Assembly: GCF_013404075.1 (NCBI RefSeq)
Contig: NZ_JACBJQ010000018.1
Coordinates: forward strand, 62,001 to 126,000
DNA: 64,000 nt
Direction of reading: 5' to 3'
From: Mycolicibacterium vinylchloridicum
GTDB taxonomy: Bacteria > Actinomycetota > Actinomycetes > Mycobacteriales > Mycobacteriaceae
Shown here: one piece after another, positions 17,577 to 26,966 of the stretch
Layout: the number at the start of each line of letters is the position of its first letter
Numbering within the stretch: the first letter of the stretch is position 1
Translations under genes and position numbers: made by a program
Notes under the pieces: generated by a model
What the model saw: only the letters and a program-made list of their open reading frames with translations
Told to the model about the DNA's origin: nothing
Databases searched by the model: none

Positions 17577-18509
17577 ATGGAGACGATTGCGGTGGCGCTT
17601 ATTGGACGGAAGCGGCCGGCGCTGCAATCCCCACCATCTGAGCCGGACTGGTTCCTGGCCGCGTTGGCGCACAATGCCGAGCATTCCGACATTGAGGTTG
17701 ACGATTGCCGGATACACCTGCGCACGTGGGGAAGCCGCGATCTACCCCCACTGGTGCTCGTTCATGGCGGAGCCGCCCACTCGGGGTGGTGGGACCACAT
17801 CGCACCGTTCTTCTCGAAGACCCACCGGGTCATCGCACCGGACCTGAGCGGACACGGCGACAGCGGGACTCGCGCGGAGTATCGCCCGCACACCTGGGCC
17901 CGCGAGGTGCTGGCAGCCGCGCATGCCGAAGGACCGGCCGGTCGGCCCAGCATCGTCGGCCACAGCATGGGTGGCTCGGTCGCGTCGGCCGCGGCCGGCC
18001 GCTATGGCGAGCAGATCGACAGCATCATCGTCATCGATTCACCACTACGAGATGAGGCGCCGGAGGAAGCGCGGCTTCGCGATCGCAAACGGCACTCCAG
18101 CGGATACCAGTCGAAGGAGGAGATCCTCGAACGATTCACACCGGTACCCGCGCAGAGCACCGTGCTCCCCTACATCTGGAGCCACATAGCCGACCAGTCC
18201 GTACGCCGCACGCCGGAAGGGTGGTTCTGGAAGTTCGATCCGGCGATCTTTGAGGTCCGCATGGGCCGGGTACCCGCGGACGAGGAGAAGCTCGAACGAT
18301 CGATGGCCGAAATGCCTTGCCGTATCGGATATATCCGATCCGAAGCCGGTTTGGTATCAGACGATATGGCCGACCGTATCCGAAGCATGCTACAACTGCG
18401 CGGCCCGTTCATCGAGCTCGCGGAAGCCGGCCACCACCCTATGCTCGATCAACCGCTGGCCCTGGTGGCAACCATCCGCACGCTGCTCGAGATGTGGTCC
18501 ATCACCTAG
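17577..18509 (+). CDS. Alpha/beta hydrolase
   Basis: The product is 310 residues. HGG at 63-65 forms the oxyanion region, DLSGHGDSG follows, the nucleophile is Ser130 in GHSMGG, and EAGHHPM near the C-terminus carries the catalytic His. This is a Ser-type esterase/lipase or C-C hydrolase-like enzyme; the substrate is not predictable. No good ribosome-binding site precedes the ATG; TTGACG at about 17512 could be part of a promoter but a matching -10 is not convincing. The stop overlaps the convergent sugE gene by 4 bases. Confidence 0.8.
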   Translation: METIAVALIGRKRPALQSPPSEPDWFLAALAHNAEHSDIEVDDCRIHLRTWGSRDLPPLVLVHGGAAHSGWWDHIAPFFSKTHRVIAPDLSGHGDSGTRAEYRPHTWAREVLAAAHAEGPAGRPSIVGHSMGGSVASAAAGRYGEQIDSIIVIDSPLRDEAPEEARLRDRKRHSSGYQSKEEILERFTPVPAQSTVLPYIWSHIADQSVRRTPEGWFWKFDPAIFEVRMGRVPADEEKLERSMAEMPCRIGYIRSEAGLVSDDMADRIRSMLQLRGPFIELAEAGHHPMLDQPLALVATIRTLLEMWSIT

Positions 18510-18820
18510 TGCACGAGCTTGAGCCCCACCACGCCGGCGATGATCATCACCAGGAACACCGTCTTGAGTACTGACGCCGGCTCGTCCCCGTTAGCCATCG
18601 CGTAGCCGACCGTCAGCACCGCACCGATACCCACCCAGACCGCGTAAGCAGTGCCAAGGGGCAAATCCCGCATGGCGTAGCCCAACCCGCCCATGCTGGC
18701 GGCGAGCGCCACCAAGAAGACGATGCTTGGCGCCAGCTTGCTGAAGCCTTCGGACTTGCCCATTGCTGTCGCCCAAACCGCTTCGAGCACACCGGATATG
18801 ACGAGAATGAACCACGACAT
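18506..18820 (-). CDS. sugE: SMR-family guanidinium exporter (SugE/Gdx)
   Basis: The product is 104 residues with four transmembrane helices, the full length of a small multidrug resistance subunit. The membrane-embedded Glu13 is followed by AVWA, the E-x-x-W-A pattern of the SugE/Gdx branch rather than EmrE; Gdx proteins export guanidinium in exchange for protons as homodimers. GGGAG lies about 8 bases before the ATG, inside the 3' edge of a guanidine-III riboswitch, which agrees with the transport assignment. No second SMR subunit is adjacent, consistent with a homodimer. Confidence 0.9.
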   Translation of the reverse strand: MSWFILVISGVLEAVWATAMGKSEGFSKLAPSIVFLVALAASMGGLGYAMRDLPLGTAYAVWVGIGAVLTVGYAMANGDEPASVLKTVFLVMIIAGVVGLKLVH

Positions 18821-18832
18821 GACGTTGCTCCC

Positions 18833-18874
18833 GGGCCGTCTTGTCGCACACCGGGTACGGCACCCATCGTCCGG
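18833..18874 (-). ncRNA. Guanidine-III (ykkC-III) riboswitch controlling sugE
   Basis: Reading the minus strand from 18874, the sequence has CCGGACGA, then GCCGTACCCGG, then GACAAGACGG in the same order and spacing as the structurally known Thermobifida guanidine-III aptamer. The CCGG ends form the first helix; GGTGCCGT can pair with ACGGCCC (one C-U mismatch) to form the pseudoknot helix. Its 3' edge abuts the GGGAG ribosome-binding site of sugE, 12 bases from the start codon, so guanidine binding would most simply control translation. Recognition is by direct sequence match from memory, not a covariance search. Confidence 0.88.
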
Positions 18875-18938
18875 AAGCCACTAGTCAGGGCTCTGGGTAC
18901 CAAGCTCTCACAGCCCCAGACCAGATGGCAACGTCAGA

Positions 18939-19502
18939 TCAGTCACCACGCACGTAGCGCAACTGGGTGGTGCCGTTGTCGAACACGCGGTGGTCGACGA
19001 GCTTCAGCTCGAGACGCACGTCGTTGGGTAGGGCGCGCAGCCCGCCGCCTACCACTTTCGGGACGACGAAGAACTGGAACTCTTCGACCAGGCCCGCGCG
19101 GATCGCCGGGGCCGCAGTGGTGGGCCCGAAGATCTCGACGTCGCCGGTGGCGCCGTCGACGATGCGACGCAGCTCGTCCAGGCTCAGGTCGGACACGAGG
19201 CGGACCCGGTCTGACTCGACGTCACGCGAAAGCGTCGATGACACCACCACCTTGTCGATGCCCCGCCAGCGCCTGGCGAACTCGTGCTCTGCCGGCGTCC
19301 AGACCTCGTCGACGGGATCGGTCTCCCAGTACCGCATCAACTCGAACGTCTTGCGGCCCAACACCTCGGTCGTCACGTTCGCCATGCGTTCGACATGGAC
19401 GTCGAACACCGAGCAATTCGGTGCCGACCACTGGAAGTCACCGTCGGCGTCAGCCGCGTAGCCATCGATGGACACCGTCGCGTCGTAACTCAGTTTTCCC
19501 AT
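18939..19502 (-). CDS. Dihydrofolate reductase-fold family protein (RibD C-terminal-like)
   Basis: The product is 187 residues. The start KLSYDATVSIDGYAADADGD is the usual opening of RibD-C/DHFR-like proteins. VLGRKTFELMRYW in the middle and EIFGPTTAAPAIRAGLVEEF (the NADPH-binding loop equivalent) complete the fold. These stand-alone proteins are NADPH-dependent reductases of mostly unknown substrate and are not housekeeping DHFR. It lies upstream of the guanidine riboswitch on the same strand but separated by about 65 bases and by the riboswitch, so it is probably an independent gene. Confidence 0.8.
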   Translation of the reverse strand: MGKLSYDATVSIDGYAADADGDFQWSAPNCSVFDVHVERMANVTTEVLGRKTFELMRYWETDPVDEVWTPAEHEFARRWRGIDKVVVSSTLSRDVESDRVRLVSDLSLDELRRIVDGATGDVEIFGPTTAAPAIRAGLVEEFQFFVVPKVVGGGLRALPNDVRLELKLVDHRVFDNGTTQLRYVRGD

Positions 19503-19658
19503 GCCATACAGACTCGCGCGTCAGGCTGAACTCATCGCGCGCTACACGTAGGAGCGGGCGTTCAGTGAGTCCTCCCGCAGACAAAATGTGAGTGTTCCCC
19601 GCAAGGTTTCTCACTCAACGCGATTGACCTACGGCTCCACCGGGCATCTCATTGCTTC

Positions 19659-19961
19659 GTGAGGAAGTGTCACACTGCGGCGACGGTAGTCGCGGCGTTG
19701 GCCGTCGGCGGTTGCGTCAGTTTGACTGACGGGTCCGCCCAGGTCGCAACTGGCATTGTTCCCAATGTGGTGGGGATGGCCGAGGACGACGCCACGCTCA
19801 GGCTGTACAGCGCTGGAAATTGGCCGCAAATCGTCAGGTCAGTCCCTAGCAGCACCGTGCGGCCGAGTCGCGTCGTATCCGTCACCCCCGAGCCCGGAAC
19901 GCGATTGCCGTTGAACAGAATCATCGTCGTGGTCATATCCAGCGGCCCGATCCTGAACTAG
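19659..19961 (+). CDS. Small lipoprotein with a single PASTA domain
   Basis: The product is 100 residues. A short signal peptide ends in a lipobox-like VGGC (Cys19). The mature part (about 34-97) reads VPNVVGMAEDDATLRLYSAGNW and ends RIIVVVISSGP, the beginning and end of a PASTA domain, which binds peptidoglycan fragments or beta-lactams. It would be a membrane-tethered, wall-facing protein. Start is GTG without a Shine-Dalgarno; TTGACC at 19624 followed by TCTCAT at 19647 would place transcription at the start codon (leaderless), but the -10 is weak. No kinase domain is linked. Confidence 0.65.
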   Translation: MRKCHTAATVVAALAVGGCVSLTDGSAQVATGIVPNVVGMAEDDATLRLYSAGNWPQIVRSVPSSTVRPSRVVSVTPEPGTRLPLNRIIVVVISSGPILN

Positions 19962-19967
19962 CTACAG

Positions 19968-21047
19968 CTACACGTTGAATCTGAACTCGACGACGTCTCC
20001 GTCGGCCATGACGTAGTCCTTGCCCTCCATACGCACCTTGCCCGCGGCCTTGGCCGCCGCCATGTTGCCGGCTTCCACCAGGTCGTCGAACGAGACGACT
20101 TCGGCCTTGATGAAGCCCTTCTCGAAGTCGGTGTGGATCACCCCGGCGGCCTTGGGTGCGGTATCGCCCTGGTGAATCACCCACGCACGCGCCTCTTTTG
20201 GCCCGGCCGTCAGATAGGTCTGCAGCTTCAAAGTGTGAAAACCTGCCCGCGCCAACGCATCCAGCCCGCGTTCGGTCTGCCCGATCGACTCCAGCAGTTC
20301 GGCCGCCGACTCGTCGTCGAGCTCTTGGAGCTCTTCCTCGATCTTGGCGTCCAGGAACACCGCATCAGCCGGCGCGACCATCTCCCGCAATGAGGCAACC
20401 CGCTCGGGATCGGTGAGCACCGACTCGTCGCAGTTGAACACGTACAGGAACGGCTTGGTGGTCAACAGGTTCAGCTCACGCAACAGCTCCGAGTCGACCC
20501 TCTTACCCGCGGCGAACAGCGTGGTGCCGTCGTTCAGCACCTGCTGGGCGGCCACCGCCGCCTCGTGCACGGGCTTGCGGTCCTTGTTGTTACGGGCTTC
20601 CTTCTCCAACCGCGGCACCGCCTTCTCCAGCGTCTGCAGATCGGCCAGGATCAGCTCGGTGTCGATGACCTCGATATCGGATTTCGGATCCACCTTGCCG
20701 TCGACGTGGACAACGTCGTCGTCGGCGAACACCCGGACCACCTGACAGATCGCGTCGCACTCACGGATGTTCGCCAGGAACTTGTTGCCGAGGCCCGCCC
20801 CCTCAGAAGCGCCCTTCACGATGCCGGCGATGTCGACGAAGGTGACCGGCGCCGGCAGGATCCGCTCGGAACCGAAGATCTCGGCCAGTTTTCCCAGCCG
20901 CGGATCGGGCAGCGGAACCACACCCTCGTTGGGCTCGATCGTGGCGAATGGATAGTTGGCTGCCAGCACGTTATTGCGGGTCAACGCATTGAACAGGGTG
21001 GATTTCCCCACATTGGGCAGACCGACGATTCCGAGGCTGAGGCTCAC
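19968..21047 (-). CDS. ychF: Redox/ribosome-associated GTPase/ATPase YchF
   Basis: The product is 359 residues from the GTG at 21047, which gives the conserved opening [20 protein letters not shown]; a GTG 9 bases earlier is possible. It contains an Obg-type G domain with P-loop GLPNVGKST, switch region [16 protein letters not shown], a coiled-coil insertion, and a C-terminal TGS domain ending in DVVEFRFNV. YchF (OLA1) prefers ATP over GTP and binds ribosomes. The position next to the Rv1111c-like gene matches M. tuberculosis Rv1112. Confidence 0.95.
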   Translation of the reverse strand: MSLSLGIVGLPNVGKSTLFNALTRNNVLAANYPFATIEPNEGVVPLPDPRLGKLAEIFGSERILPAPVTFVDIAGIVKGASEGAGLGNKFLANIRECDAICQVVRVFADDDVVHVDGKVDPKSDIEVIDTELILADLQTLEKAVPRLEKEARNNKDRKPVHEAAVAAQQVLNDGTTLFAAGKRVDSELLRELNLLTTKPFLYVFNCDESVLTDPERVASLREMVAPADAVFLDAKIEEELQELDDESAAELLESIGQTERGLDALARAGFHTLKLQTYLTAGPKEARAWVIHQGDTAPKAAGVIHTDFEKGFIKAEVVSFDDLVEAGNMAAAKAAGKVRMEGKDYVMADGDVVEFRFNV

Positions 21048-21140
21048 AGGGAACACAGTCTAGGAGAAAGCTGCGGCACACCCCTCGGCTCGCCGTCCCG
21101 CTGTCGGTCCTCATTCAGTCAGAACCGGTACGGTCTACGT

Positions 21141-22217
21141 GTGTCAGCACAGCGAGCCAGGTCGTCAGTTGCGGCCGGGAATCGCTCGGCGCATCCGAAT
21201 CTTCCCGGCGTGCCCTGGTGGGGTGCGGTCCTGATTGCTGTGATCGCCACCACAATTGGATTTGCCTTCGACGCCGGCTCGGGCAACAAGGATCTCGGAA
21301 ACGTCTTCGCCGCGATGTACGCCGTGGGCTGCGTGGCCGCGGTGCTGGCCGTCCGGCAGTCGAGCATCTTCACCGCCGTCATCCAACCGCCGCTGATCCT
21401 GTTCGTGGCCGTGCCCAGTGCCTACTTCGTGTTCCACGGTGCCGAGTTCACCGGCATCAAAGACACCCTGATCAACTTCGGCTACCCGCTGATCGAGCGC
21501 TTCCCGCTGATGCTGTTCACCTCGGCCGGCGTGCTGCTCATCGGATTGGTGCGCTGGTATTTCGCGATGTCGGGTCACTCGGCGCCTGCCGCCCCCACCG
21601 ACGCCAACGACGACGGAGCACCCGGACTGTTCGCCGGCCTGGCCGCCAAGTTCACGTCGGCCTTCCAGCGCAGTACCGCCGACGAGGACGCCGAAGAACC
21701 GCCCAAGCACGGCATCGAGCGCCCCGCCACCGCCAGGAGACAGGCCCGTTCGGGCCGGCCAGACAAGCGGCCCGCACCGACTCGCTCCCGGCACGCCCGT
21801 CCCCCGCTGGAGGACATCACCGAAGCGCCGGAGCGTTCCCGCCGGACCTCGTCGGCCGACACCCCGCGACGCCGGCGCCAGCCGCGCGACCCGAACCGCG
21901 TGCCCCCGTCGTCGCGTCGCGAACCCCGCGAACCCCGCGAATCGCGGATGCCGCGCGAACGCCGCGACCAGTACGGCGAACCCCCGCAGCGCAGCAGCCG
22001 GTTCGAGCCGTACGAGGCGTACCCGTCCTATGAGCCGTACCCGCCCTACGAGCCGCCGCCACGCCAGCGCCCGCCCGGCCGGGCCAACGGAGACAGCGGC
22101 TCCCACCATCCGGTGTCACGGGTGCGGTATCGCGGCGACGGCGAGGATGGCCAGAGCCAACGGCCCCGGCGCCGCAGGAGTGAATGGGACTCCGAGTCCT
22201 GGCCCTCCGACCGCTGA
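21141..22217 (+). CDS. DUF6542-type membrane protein with Arg/Pro-rich tail (Rv1111c-like)
   Basis: About 358 residues from GTG at 21141. An N-terminal membrane part (about 18-150) holds four predicted helices, beginning with VPWWGAVLIAVIATTIGF. The second half is a disordered, highly charged tail rich in Arg, Pro and Glu, including near-repeats of REPREPRES and a Tyr/Pro motif EPYEAYPSYEPYPPYEPPP. The tail is cytosolic by the positive-inside rule and might bind nucleic acid or membranes. Function is unknown. Its divergence from ychF and convergence with ispH are as in M. tuberculosis. Confidence 0.75.
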   Translation: MSAQRARSSVAAGNRSAHPNLPGVPWWGAVLIAVIATTIGFAFDAGSGNKDLGNVFAAMYAVGCVAAVLAVRQSSIFTAVIQPPLILFVAVPSAYFVFHGAEFTGIKDTLINFGYPLIERFPLMLFTSAGVLLIGLVRWYFAMSGHSAPAAPTDANDDGAPGLFAGLAAKFTSAFQRSTADEDAEEPPKHGIERPATARRQARSGRPDKRPAPTRSRHARPPLEDITEAPERSRRTSSADTPRRRRQPRDPNRVPPSSRREPREPRESRMPRERRDQYGEPPQRSSRFEPYEAYPSYEPYPPYEPPPRQRPPGRANGDSGSHHPVSRVRYRGDGEDGQSQRPRRRRSEWDSESWPSDR

Positions 22218-22221
22218 CGGC

Positions 22222-23256
22222 CTAGCCGCGGGCGGGACGGATCTCCCGGGGCAGTGCGAACACCAGGGTCTCGTTGGCGGTGGTCACCGATTGCACAGTG
22301 CCGTACCCGTATTCGGCCAACCGGTCCAGCACTCCGCGCACCAACACCTCGGGAACGGACGCGCCTGACGTCACGCCGACCGTGGTGACCCCGGACAGCC
22401 AGGCTGAGTCGATGTCCTCGGCGTAGTCGACCAGTTTGGCCGCGGTCGAGCCGGCATTCAGCGCGACCTCGACCAGGCGCACCGAGTTCGACGAGTTGCG
22501 CGAGCCGACCACGATCACCAGGTCGCACTCCGGGGCCATCGCCTTGACCGCACCCTGGCGGTTCTGGGTGGCGTAGCAGATGTCGTCGCTGGGCGGGTCC
22601 TGCAGCGTGGGGAACTTCTCGCGCAGGCGGCGCACCGTCTCCATGGTCTCGTCGACGCTCAGTGTCGTCTGGGACAGCCAGATGACCTTGTTGGGGTCAC
22701 GCACCGTGACCTTGTCGACGGCGTCCGGGTTGTCGACGACCTGCACGTGGTCGGGTGCCTCACCGGCGGTCCCGACGACCTCTTCGTGGCCCTCATGGCC
22801 GACGAGCAGGATGTCGTAGTCGTCGCGGGCGAACCGCTTGGCCTCGTTGTGCACCTTGGTGACCAGCGGGCAGGTGGCGTCGATGGTCTTGAGATTGCGC
22901 GCCGCGGCCTCCTCGTGGACCGTCGGCGCGACACCGTGGGCGGAGAACACGACGATGGCGCCCTCGGGCACCTCATCGGTCTGCTCGACGAACACCGCAC
23001 CGGCCTTGGCCAGGGTCTCCACCACGTAGCGGTTGTGCACGATCTCGTGGCGCACGTACACCGGCGCCCCGTGCTTCTCCAATGCCCGCTCGACGGTTTC
23101 GACGGCACGGTCGACACCGGCGCAGTAACCGCGCGGCTCGGCCAGCAGTACCCGCTTGCCGCCAGTTCCCGGGTCGCTTCGCTCCTGCCCTCCGGAGACA
23201 CCACCGACCACCGAGCTCGCGACACCAGGAATCCCCATGTTGACGGTAGGCGGCAT
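22222..23256 (-). CDS. ispH: 4-hydroxy-3-methylbut-2-enyl diphosphate reductase
   Basis: The product is 344 residues; last enzyme of the MEP pathway, making IPP and DMAPP with a 4Fe-4S cluster. The three cluster cysteines are Cys45 (GYCAGVDR), Cys129 (DATCPLV) and Cys227 (ICYATQNRQ). [10 protein letters not shown] and SRNSSNS are the substrate-phosphate loops. The first 33 residues (to about GGK) are a low-conservation extension common in actinobacteria. I chose ATG 23256; the frame is open much further upstream but without conservation. It is the lytB2-type copy in M. tuberculosis (Rv1110). It diverges from the gene at 23311. Confidence 0.95.
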   Translation of the reverse strand: MPPTVNMGIPGVASSVVGGVSGGQERSDPGTGGKRVLLAEPRGYCAGVDRAVETVERALEKHGAPVYVRHEIVHNRYVVETLAKAGAVFVEQTDEVPEGAIVVFSAHGVAPTVHEEAAARNLKTIDATCPLVTKVHNEAKRFARDDYDILLVGHEGHEEVVGTAGEAPDHVQVVDNPDAVDKVTVRDPNKVIWLSQTTLSVDETMETVRRLREKFPTLQDPPSDDICYATQNRQGAVKAMAPECDLVIVVGSRNSSNSVRLVEVALNAGSTAAKLVDYAEDIDSAWLSGVTTVGVTSGASVPEVLVRGVLDRLAEYGYGTVQSVTTANETLVFALPREIRPARG

Positions 23257-23310
23257 GGTTTCCAGGGTACGTTCCCGCAACGTCGCCGGGCCAGCCGTAG
23301 GCTGTGGGCC

Positions 23311-23865
23311 ATGGCAACAGCACCATATGGGGTTCGTCTGCTGGTCGGCGCCGCCGTGACGGCGCTGGAGGAAACCCGCAAACTGCCCCAGACCATCCTG
23401 ATGTACCCGATGACGGTCGCCAGCAACATCGCGCACATCGTCATGAAGGTGCAGCAAGACCTCGCTGACCTCGTCATCAAGGGTGACTCCGCCCTGGAGA
23501 ACATCTTCCCGCCGAAGGACGAGCAGCCCGAGTGGGCGACCTTCGACGAAGACGAAGCCGACGACGGGCCCGTGCTGGACGGCGAGCGGCTCACCGAAGG
23601 CCGTTTCGCGCTGTACACGGTGACCGACGGCGTCGAGACCAAGGCCGAGACCAGGTCCCCGGCCGCCACGACGACGGCGACCGCGCCGGAGATCGTCGAG
23701 GAGCTCGACTACGAGTCGCTGACGCTGGCTCAGCTGCGCGCCCGCCTGCAGTCGTTGAGCGTCGCCGATCTCGAAGCACTGCTGGCCTACGAGGAAGCCT
23801 CCAAGGCCCGCGCACCGTTCCAGACTCTGCTGGCCAACAGGATCACCCGCGCGTCCGCCAAGTGA
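23311..23865 (+). CDS. Rv1109c-like conserved actinobacterial protein
   Basis: The product is 184 residues. The N-terminus is amphipathic/hydrophobic ([20 protein letters not shown], then [25 protein letters not shown]), the middle is acidic and Thr-rich, and the C-terminus has a helical [20 protein letters not shown] motif. It lacks a signal peptide. Database entries for this family are often labelled lipid-droplet-associated; the amphipathic N-terminus would fit surface binding to lipid, but I infer no activity. It overlaps xseA by 4 bases (GTGA), so it is the first gene of an xseAB operon. Confidence 0.75.
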   Translation: MATAPYGVRLLVGAAVTALEETRKLPQTILMYPMTVASNIAHIVMKVQQDLADLVIKGDSALENIFPPKDEQPEWATFDEDEADDGPVLDGERLTEGRFALYTVTDGVETKAETRSPAATTTATAPEIVEELDYESLTLAQLRARLQSLSVADLEALLAYEEASKARAPFQTLLANRITRASAK

Positions 23866-25088
23866 CCAGCGCCCAGGGCAACTCTGCGGAGAACCCGTAC
23901 CCGGTCCGTGCGGTGGCCATCCGCGTGGCCGGCTGGATCGAGAAGCTGGGCACCGTGTGGGTCGAGGGTCAGCTGACCCAGATCAACGTGCGCAGCTCGA
24001 CGGCGTTCATGGTGTTGCGCGATCCCGCGGCGAACATGTCGCTGGACATCAGCTGCCCGCGCGATCTGGTCCTCGCGGCCCCGGTGAAACTCACCGAGGG
24101 CACTCAGGTCGTGGTCTGCGGCAAACCCACCTTCTACACCGTGCGGGGCTCATTTTCGTTGCGCGTCAGCGACATTCGTGCAGTCGGCGTCGGTGAGCTG
24201 CTGGCCCGCATCGAACGGTTGCGCAAGCTGCTGGAAGCCGAGGGCTTGTTCGACCCGCGCCTGAAACGCAGGCTGCCGTTCCTGCCGTCGACCGTCGGGC
24301 TGATCACCGGGCGGGCCAGCGCGGCCGAGCACGACGTGACGACGGTGGCGGCAGCCCGCTGGCCGGCGGTGCGTTTCGCGATCCGCAACACCGCCGTGCA
24401 GGGCGTCAACGCGGTGGCGCAGATCGTGGAAGCTTTAGCGGCGCTGGATTCCGATCCCGAGGTCGACGTCATCGTGATCGCCCGCGGCGGCGGCAGCGTG
24501 GAAGACCTGCTGCCGTTCTCCGACGAGACCTTGTGCCGCGCGATCGCCGCCTGCACCACGCCGGTGGTCAGCGCGGTCGGCCACGAGCCCGACAACCCGC
24601 TCTGCGACCTGGTCGCCGACCTGCGTGCGGCCACCCCCACCGATGCCGCCAAGAAGGTGGTGCCGGACACCGCCGCCGAGCTGGCCCTGGTCAAGGAGTT
24701 GCGGCAGCGCAGCGCGCAGGCGCTGCGCAACTGGGTGGGCCGTGAGCAGCGCAACCTGACCCATCTGCGCAGCCGCCCGGTGCTGGCCGATCCACTGCGC
24801 GGGCTGGCCCAGCGCGGCGAGGAGATCGAACGCGCCCGCGCCGCGGTGCGCCGCGACGTCAAGCGGCTGGTCGCGGTCGAATCCGACCGGATCGGCCACC
24901 TGGCCGCGCGGCTGGCCACGCTGGGCCCGGCCGCGACGCTGGCGCGTGGCTACGCCGTGGTCCAGACGGCAGACTTCAACATTCTTCGCACCACCGCCGA
25001 CGCACCGGCCGGGACCCGGCTGCGGATCCGGGTCGGTGACGGCGCGATCGGCGCCACCAGTACGGGCCCGACGGATGGAGCCGCATGA
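23862..25088 (+). CDS. xseA: Exodeoxyribonuclease VII large subunit
   Basis: The product is 408 residues, starting with GTG that overlaps the previous stop. An N-terminal OB fold (about 15-110, with [20 protein letters not shown]) binds DNA; the catalytic domain holds [13 protein letters not shown], the [17 protein letters not shown] motif and [22 protein letters not shown]; the C-terminus is helical. XseA with multiple XseB subunits degrades single-stranded DNA from both ends. The downstream xseB overlaps by 4 bases (ATGA). Confidence 0.95.
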   Translation: MTSAQGNSAENPYPVRAVAIRVAGWIEKLGTVWVEGQLTQINVRSSTAFMVLRDPAANMSLDISCPRDLVLAAPVKLTEGTQVVVCGKPTFYTVRGSFSLRVSDIRAVGVGELLARIERLRKLLEAEGLFDPRLKRRLPFLPSTVGLITGRASAAEHDVTTVAAARWPAVRFAIRNTAVQGVNAVAQIVEALAALDSDPEVDVIVIARGGGSVEDLLPFSDETLCRAIAACTTPVVSAVGHEPDNPLCDLVADLRAATPTDAAKKVVPDTAAELALVKELRQRSAQALRNWVGREQRNLTHLRSRPVLADPLRGLAQRGEEIERARAAVRRDVKRLVAVESDRIGHLAARLATLGPAATLARGYAVVQTADFNILRTTADAPAGTRLRIRVGDGAIGATSTGPTDGAA

Positions 25089-25315
25089 GTAGGTCTGACG
25101 AAATGAAGCCCATTAGTGAGCTTGGCTATGAAGAGTGTCGCGACGAGCTGATCGACGTCGTTCGGGTGCTCGAGCAGGGCGGGCTCGATCTCGATTCGTC
25201 GCTGAAACTGTGGGAACGAGGCGAGGAACTGGCACGACGCTGCGAACAACACTTAGCCGGAGCCCGCAAACGCATTGAGGATGCGCTGGGCGCACGCGAC
25301 GACGAAGAGGACTGA
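25085..25315 (+). CDS. xseB: Exodeoxyribonuclease VII small subunit
   Basis: The product is 76 residues, the typical size of Xse[21 protein letters not shown] and [20 protein letters not shown] are the conserved helical hairpin that binds XseA; the tail is acidic (ARDDEED). It is translationally coupled to xseA by an ATGA overlap. The operon ends here: a KstR-type operator and a new gene follow within 65 bases. Confidence 0.95.
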   Translation: MSRSDEMKPISELGYEECRDELIDVVRVLEQGGLDLDSSLKLWERGEELARRCEQHLAGARKRIEDALGARDDEED

Positions 25316-25350
25316 TCGGTCCGGGCCGATTACCTGCGACATTGGAAAAC

Positions 25351-25364
25351 TGGAACGTGTTTCA
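25351..25364. promoter_or_regulatory. KstR-type operator upstream of 3-beta-HSD gene
   Basis: The 14 bases TGGAACGTGTTTCA fit the KstR consensus TNNAACNNGTTNNA exactly. They end 15 bases before the start codon of the 3-beta-hydroxysteroid dehydrogenase gene. KstR is the TetR-type repressor of mycobacterial cholesterol catabolism, released by steroid CoA thioesters. The M. smegmatis orthologue of this gene is reported to be KstR-controlled, so site, gene and biology agree. Confidence 0.8.
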
Positions 25365-25379
25365 GTTATCCTCGCGGCC

Positions 25380-26441
25380 ATGGGTGACTCCGCGATGACG
25401 ACTGACCTCGGCCGCGTCCTGGTGACCGGCGGCGCCGGTTTCGTCGGCAGCAATCTGGTGACCGAGCTGCTCGAGCGCGGACACTTCGTCCGCGCCTTCG
25501 ACCGGGCCGCCTCGGCGCTGCCGCCGCATGAGCGCCTCGAGGTGCTGCAGGGCGACATTTGTGACACCGCGACCGTGGCCGCTGCGGTCGACGGGATCGA
25601 CACGATCTTCCACACCGCCGCGATCATCGACCTGATGGGCGGGGCGTCGGTCACCGACGAGTACCGCAAGCGCAGCTTCGACGTCAACGTCGGCGGCACC
25701 AAGAACCTGATCCACGCGGGGCAGGCGGCCGGCGTCAAGCGCTTCGTCTACACCGCGTCCAACAGTGTGGTCATGGGCGGGCAGACGATCGTCAACGGCG
25801 ACGAAACCATGCCGTACACATCGCGATTCAATGACCTCTACACCGAGACCAAGGTCGTCGCCGAAAAGTTCGTGCTGAGCCAGAACGGGGTGGCCGGCCT
25901 GCTGACCTGTTCGATCCGCCCCAGCGGTATCTGGGGCCATGGCGATCAGACCATGTTCCGCAAGCTGTTCGAGAGTGTGATCGCCGGCCACGTCAAGGTT
26001 TTGGTCGGCAACAAGGACGCCAAGCTGGACAACTCCTACGTGCACAACCTGGTGCACGGGTTCATCTTGGCCGCAGAGCATTTGGTGCCCGGAGGCACCG
26101 CGCCAGGGCAGGCGTATTTCATCAACGACGGCGAGCCGATCAATATGTTCGACTTCTCCCGGCCGGTGGTGGAGGCGTGCGGCGAGAAGTGGCCGACCTT
26201 CTGGATCCCCGGCGGCTTCGTCCACGCACTCTTGACGGGCTGGCAATGGCTGCACTTCAAGTTCGGGCTTCCCAAGCCGCCGCTGGAACCGCTTGCGGTG
26301 GAACGGGTGTCCATCGACAACTATTTCTCCATCGACAAGGCCCGCCGCGACCTTGGCTACCAGCCGCTGTTCACCACCGAGCAAGCGCTGAAGGAATGCC
26401 TGCCGTACTACACCGGGCTCTACGCCGAGATGAAGGGCTAA
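25380..26441 (+). CDS. 3-beta-hydroxysteroid dehydrogenase / cholesterol oxidation enzyme (Rv1106c-like)
   Basis: The product is 353 residues. An extended SDR with NAD-binding TGGAGFVG (16-23) and catalytic Tyr154/Lys158 in YTETK. The central region (HTAAIIDLMGGASVTDEYRK, later IRPSGIWGHGDQTMFRKLFE) closely matches Rv1106c, which oxidises cholesterol to cholest-4-en-3-one with NAD. It has the hydrophobic C-terminal segment seen in membrane-associated 3-beta-HSDs (GGFVHALLTGWQWLH). An ATG at 25395 is an alternative start. A KstR-type operator immediately upstream supports a steroid role. Confidence 0.9.
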   Translation: MGDSAMTTDLGRVLVTGGAGFVGSNLVTELLERGHFVRAFDRAASALPPHERLEVLQGDICDTATVAAAVDGIDTIFHTAAIIDLMGGASVTDEYRKRSFDVNVGGTKNLIHAGQAAGVKRFVYTASNSVVMGGQTIVNGDETMPYTSRFNDLYTETKVVAEKFVLSQNGVAGLLTCSIRPSGIWGHGDQTMFRKLFESVIAGHVKVLVGNKDAKLDNSYVHNLVHGFILAAEHLVPGGTAPGQAYFINDGEPINMFDFSRPVVEACGEKWPTFWIPGGFVHALLTGWQWLHFKFGLPKPPLEPLAVERVSIDNYFSIDKARRDLGYQPLFTTEQALKECLPYYTGLYAEMKG

Positions 26442-26461
26442 GACGGCAGTTCGGTCGGCAA

Positions 26462-26881
26462 CTATGGCTGGGCCGGAGTCAACATCGCTTTCGTGACGAC
26501 CTGCCCGTAGGCGGTCTTCTGCTCGCGGGTCAGTGTCGGGGCGAACACCACGACGATGTCTTCGACCTGCAACATGTCCGGCACCCCGGCGGCGTAGATC
26601 TCCGCACGGCCGGTGCTGGGGAATTTCAGGATCGACACCGTGTCGGTGTCGGTCGCCACCACGCAGCCTGCCTCCGGACAGCGCGTCGACGTGGTGTCGC
26701 GCGGATTGAGCGCGGGCAGCTTCGCCTTGGTGATGGCGCCCAGCACGGTCGCCACAGAGACGTCGTTGAGCATCACCGGGACCCGCGCCGCATTCACCGC
26801 CGTGCCATGCGAATCGTGGTGACCACAGCCCACAAGCACCACAACCGGCAGGAGCACCGCCAGGCCACATCGCCTCCGCAT
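26462..26881 (-). CDS. Putative lipoprotein, unknown function
   Basis: The product is 139 residues. A basic start (MRRR), a hydrophobic core and lipobox VLVGC (Cys19) give a type II signal. The mature region has a pair of cysteines in STRCPEAGCVVATD that may form a disulfide and is otherwise unremarkable (FAPTLTREQKTAYGQVVTK). No family recognised. It lies between the convergent 3-beta-HSD gene and the divergent sulfatase operon. Confidence 0.65.
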   Translation of the reverse strand: MRRRCGLAVLLPVVVLVGCGHHDSHGTAVNAARVPVMLNDVSVATVLGAITKAKLPALNPRDTTSTRCPEAGCVVATDTDTVSILKFPSTGRAEIYAAGVPDMLQVEDIVVVFAPTLTREQKTAYGQVVTKAMLTPAQP

Positions 26882-26966
26882 CCCACCGAGAGTAGCGATT
26901 GCGGGAGTTCGTGCATTGTTGGCCAGAAGCGGAGCCCCACCCGCCGATCGCGCCTAACCTCGAAAC

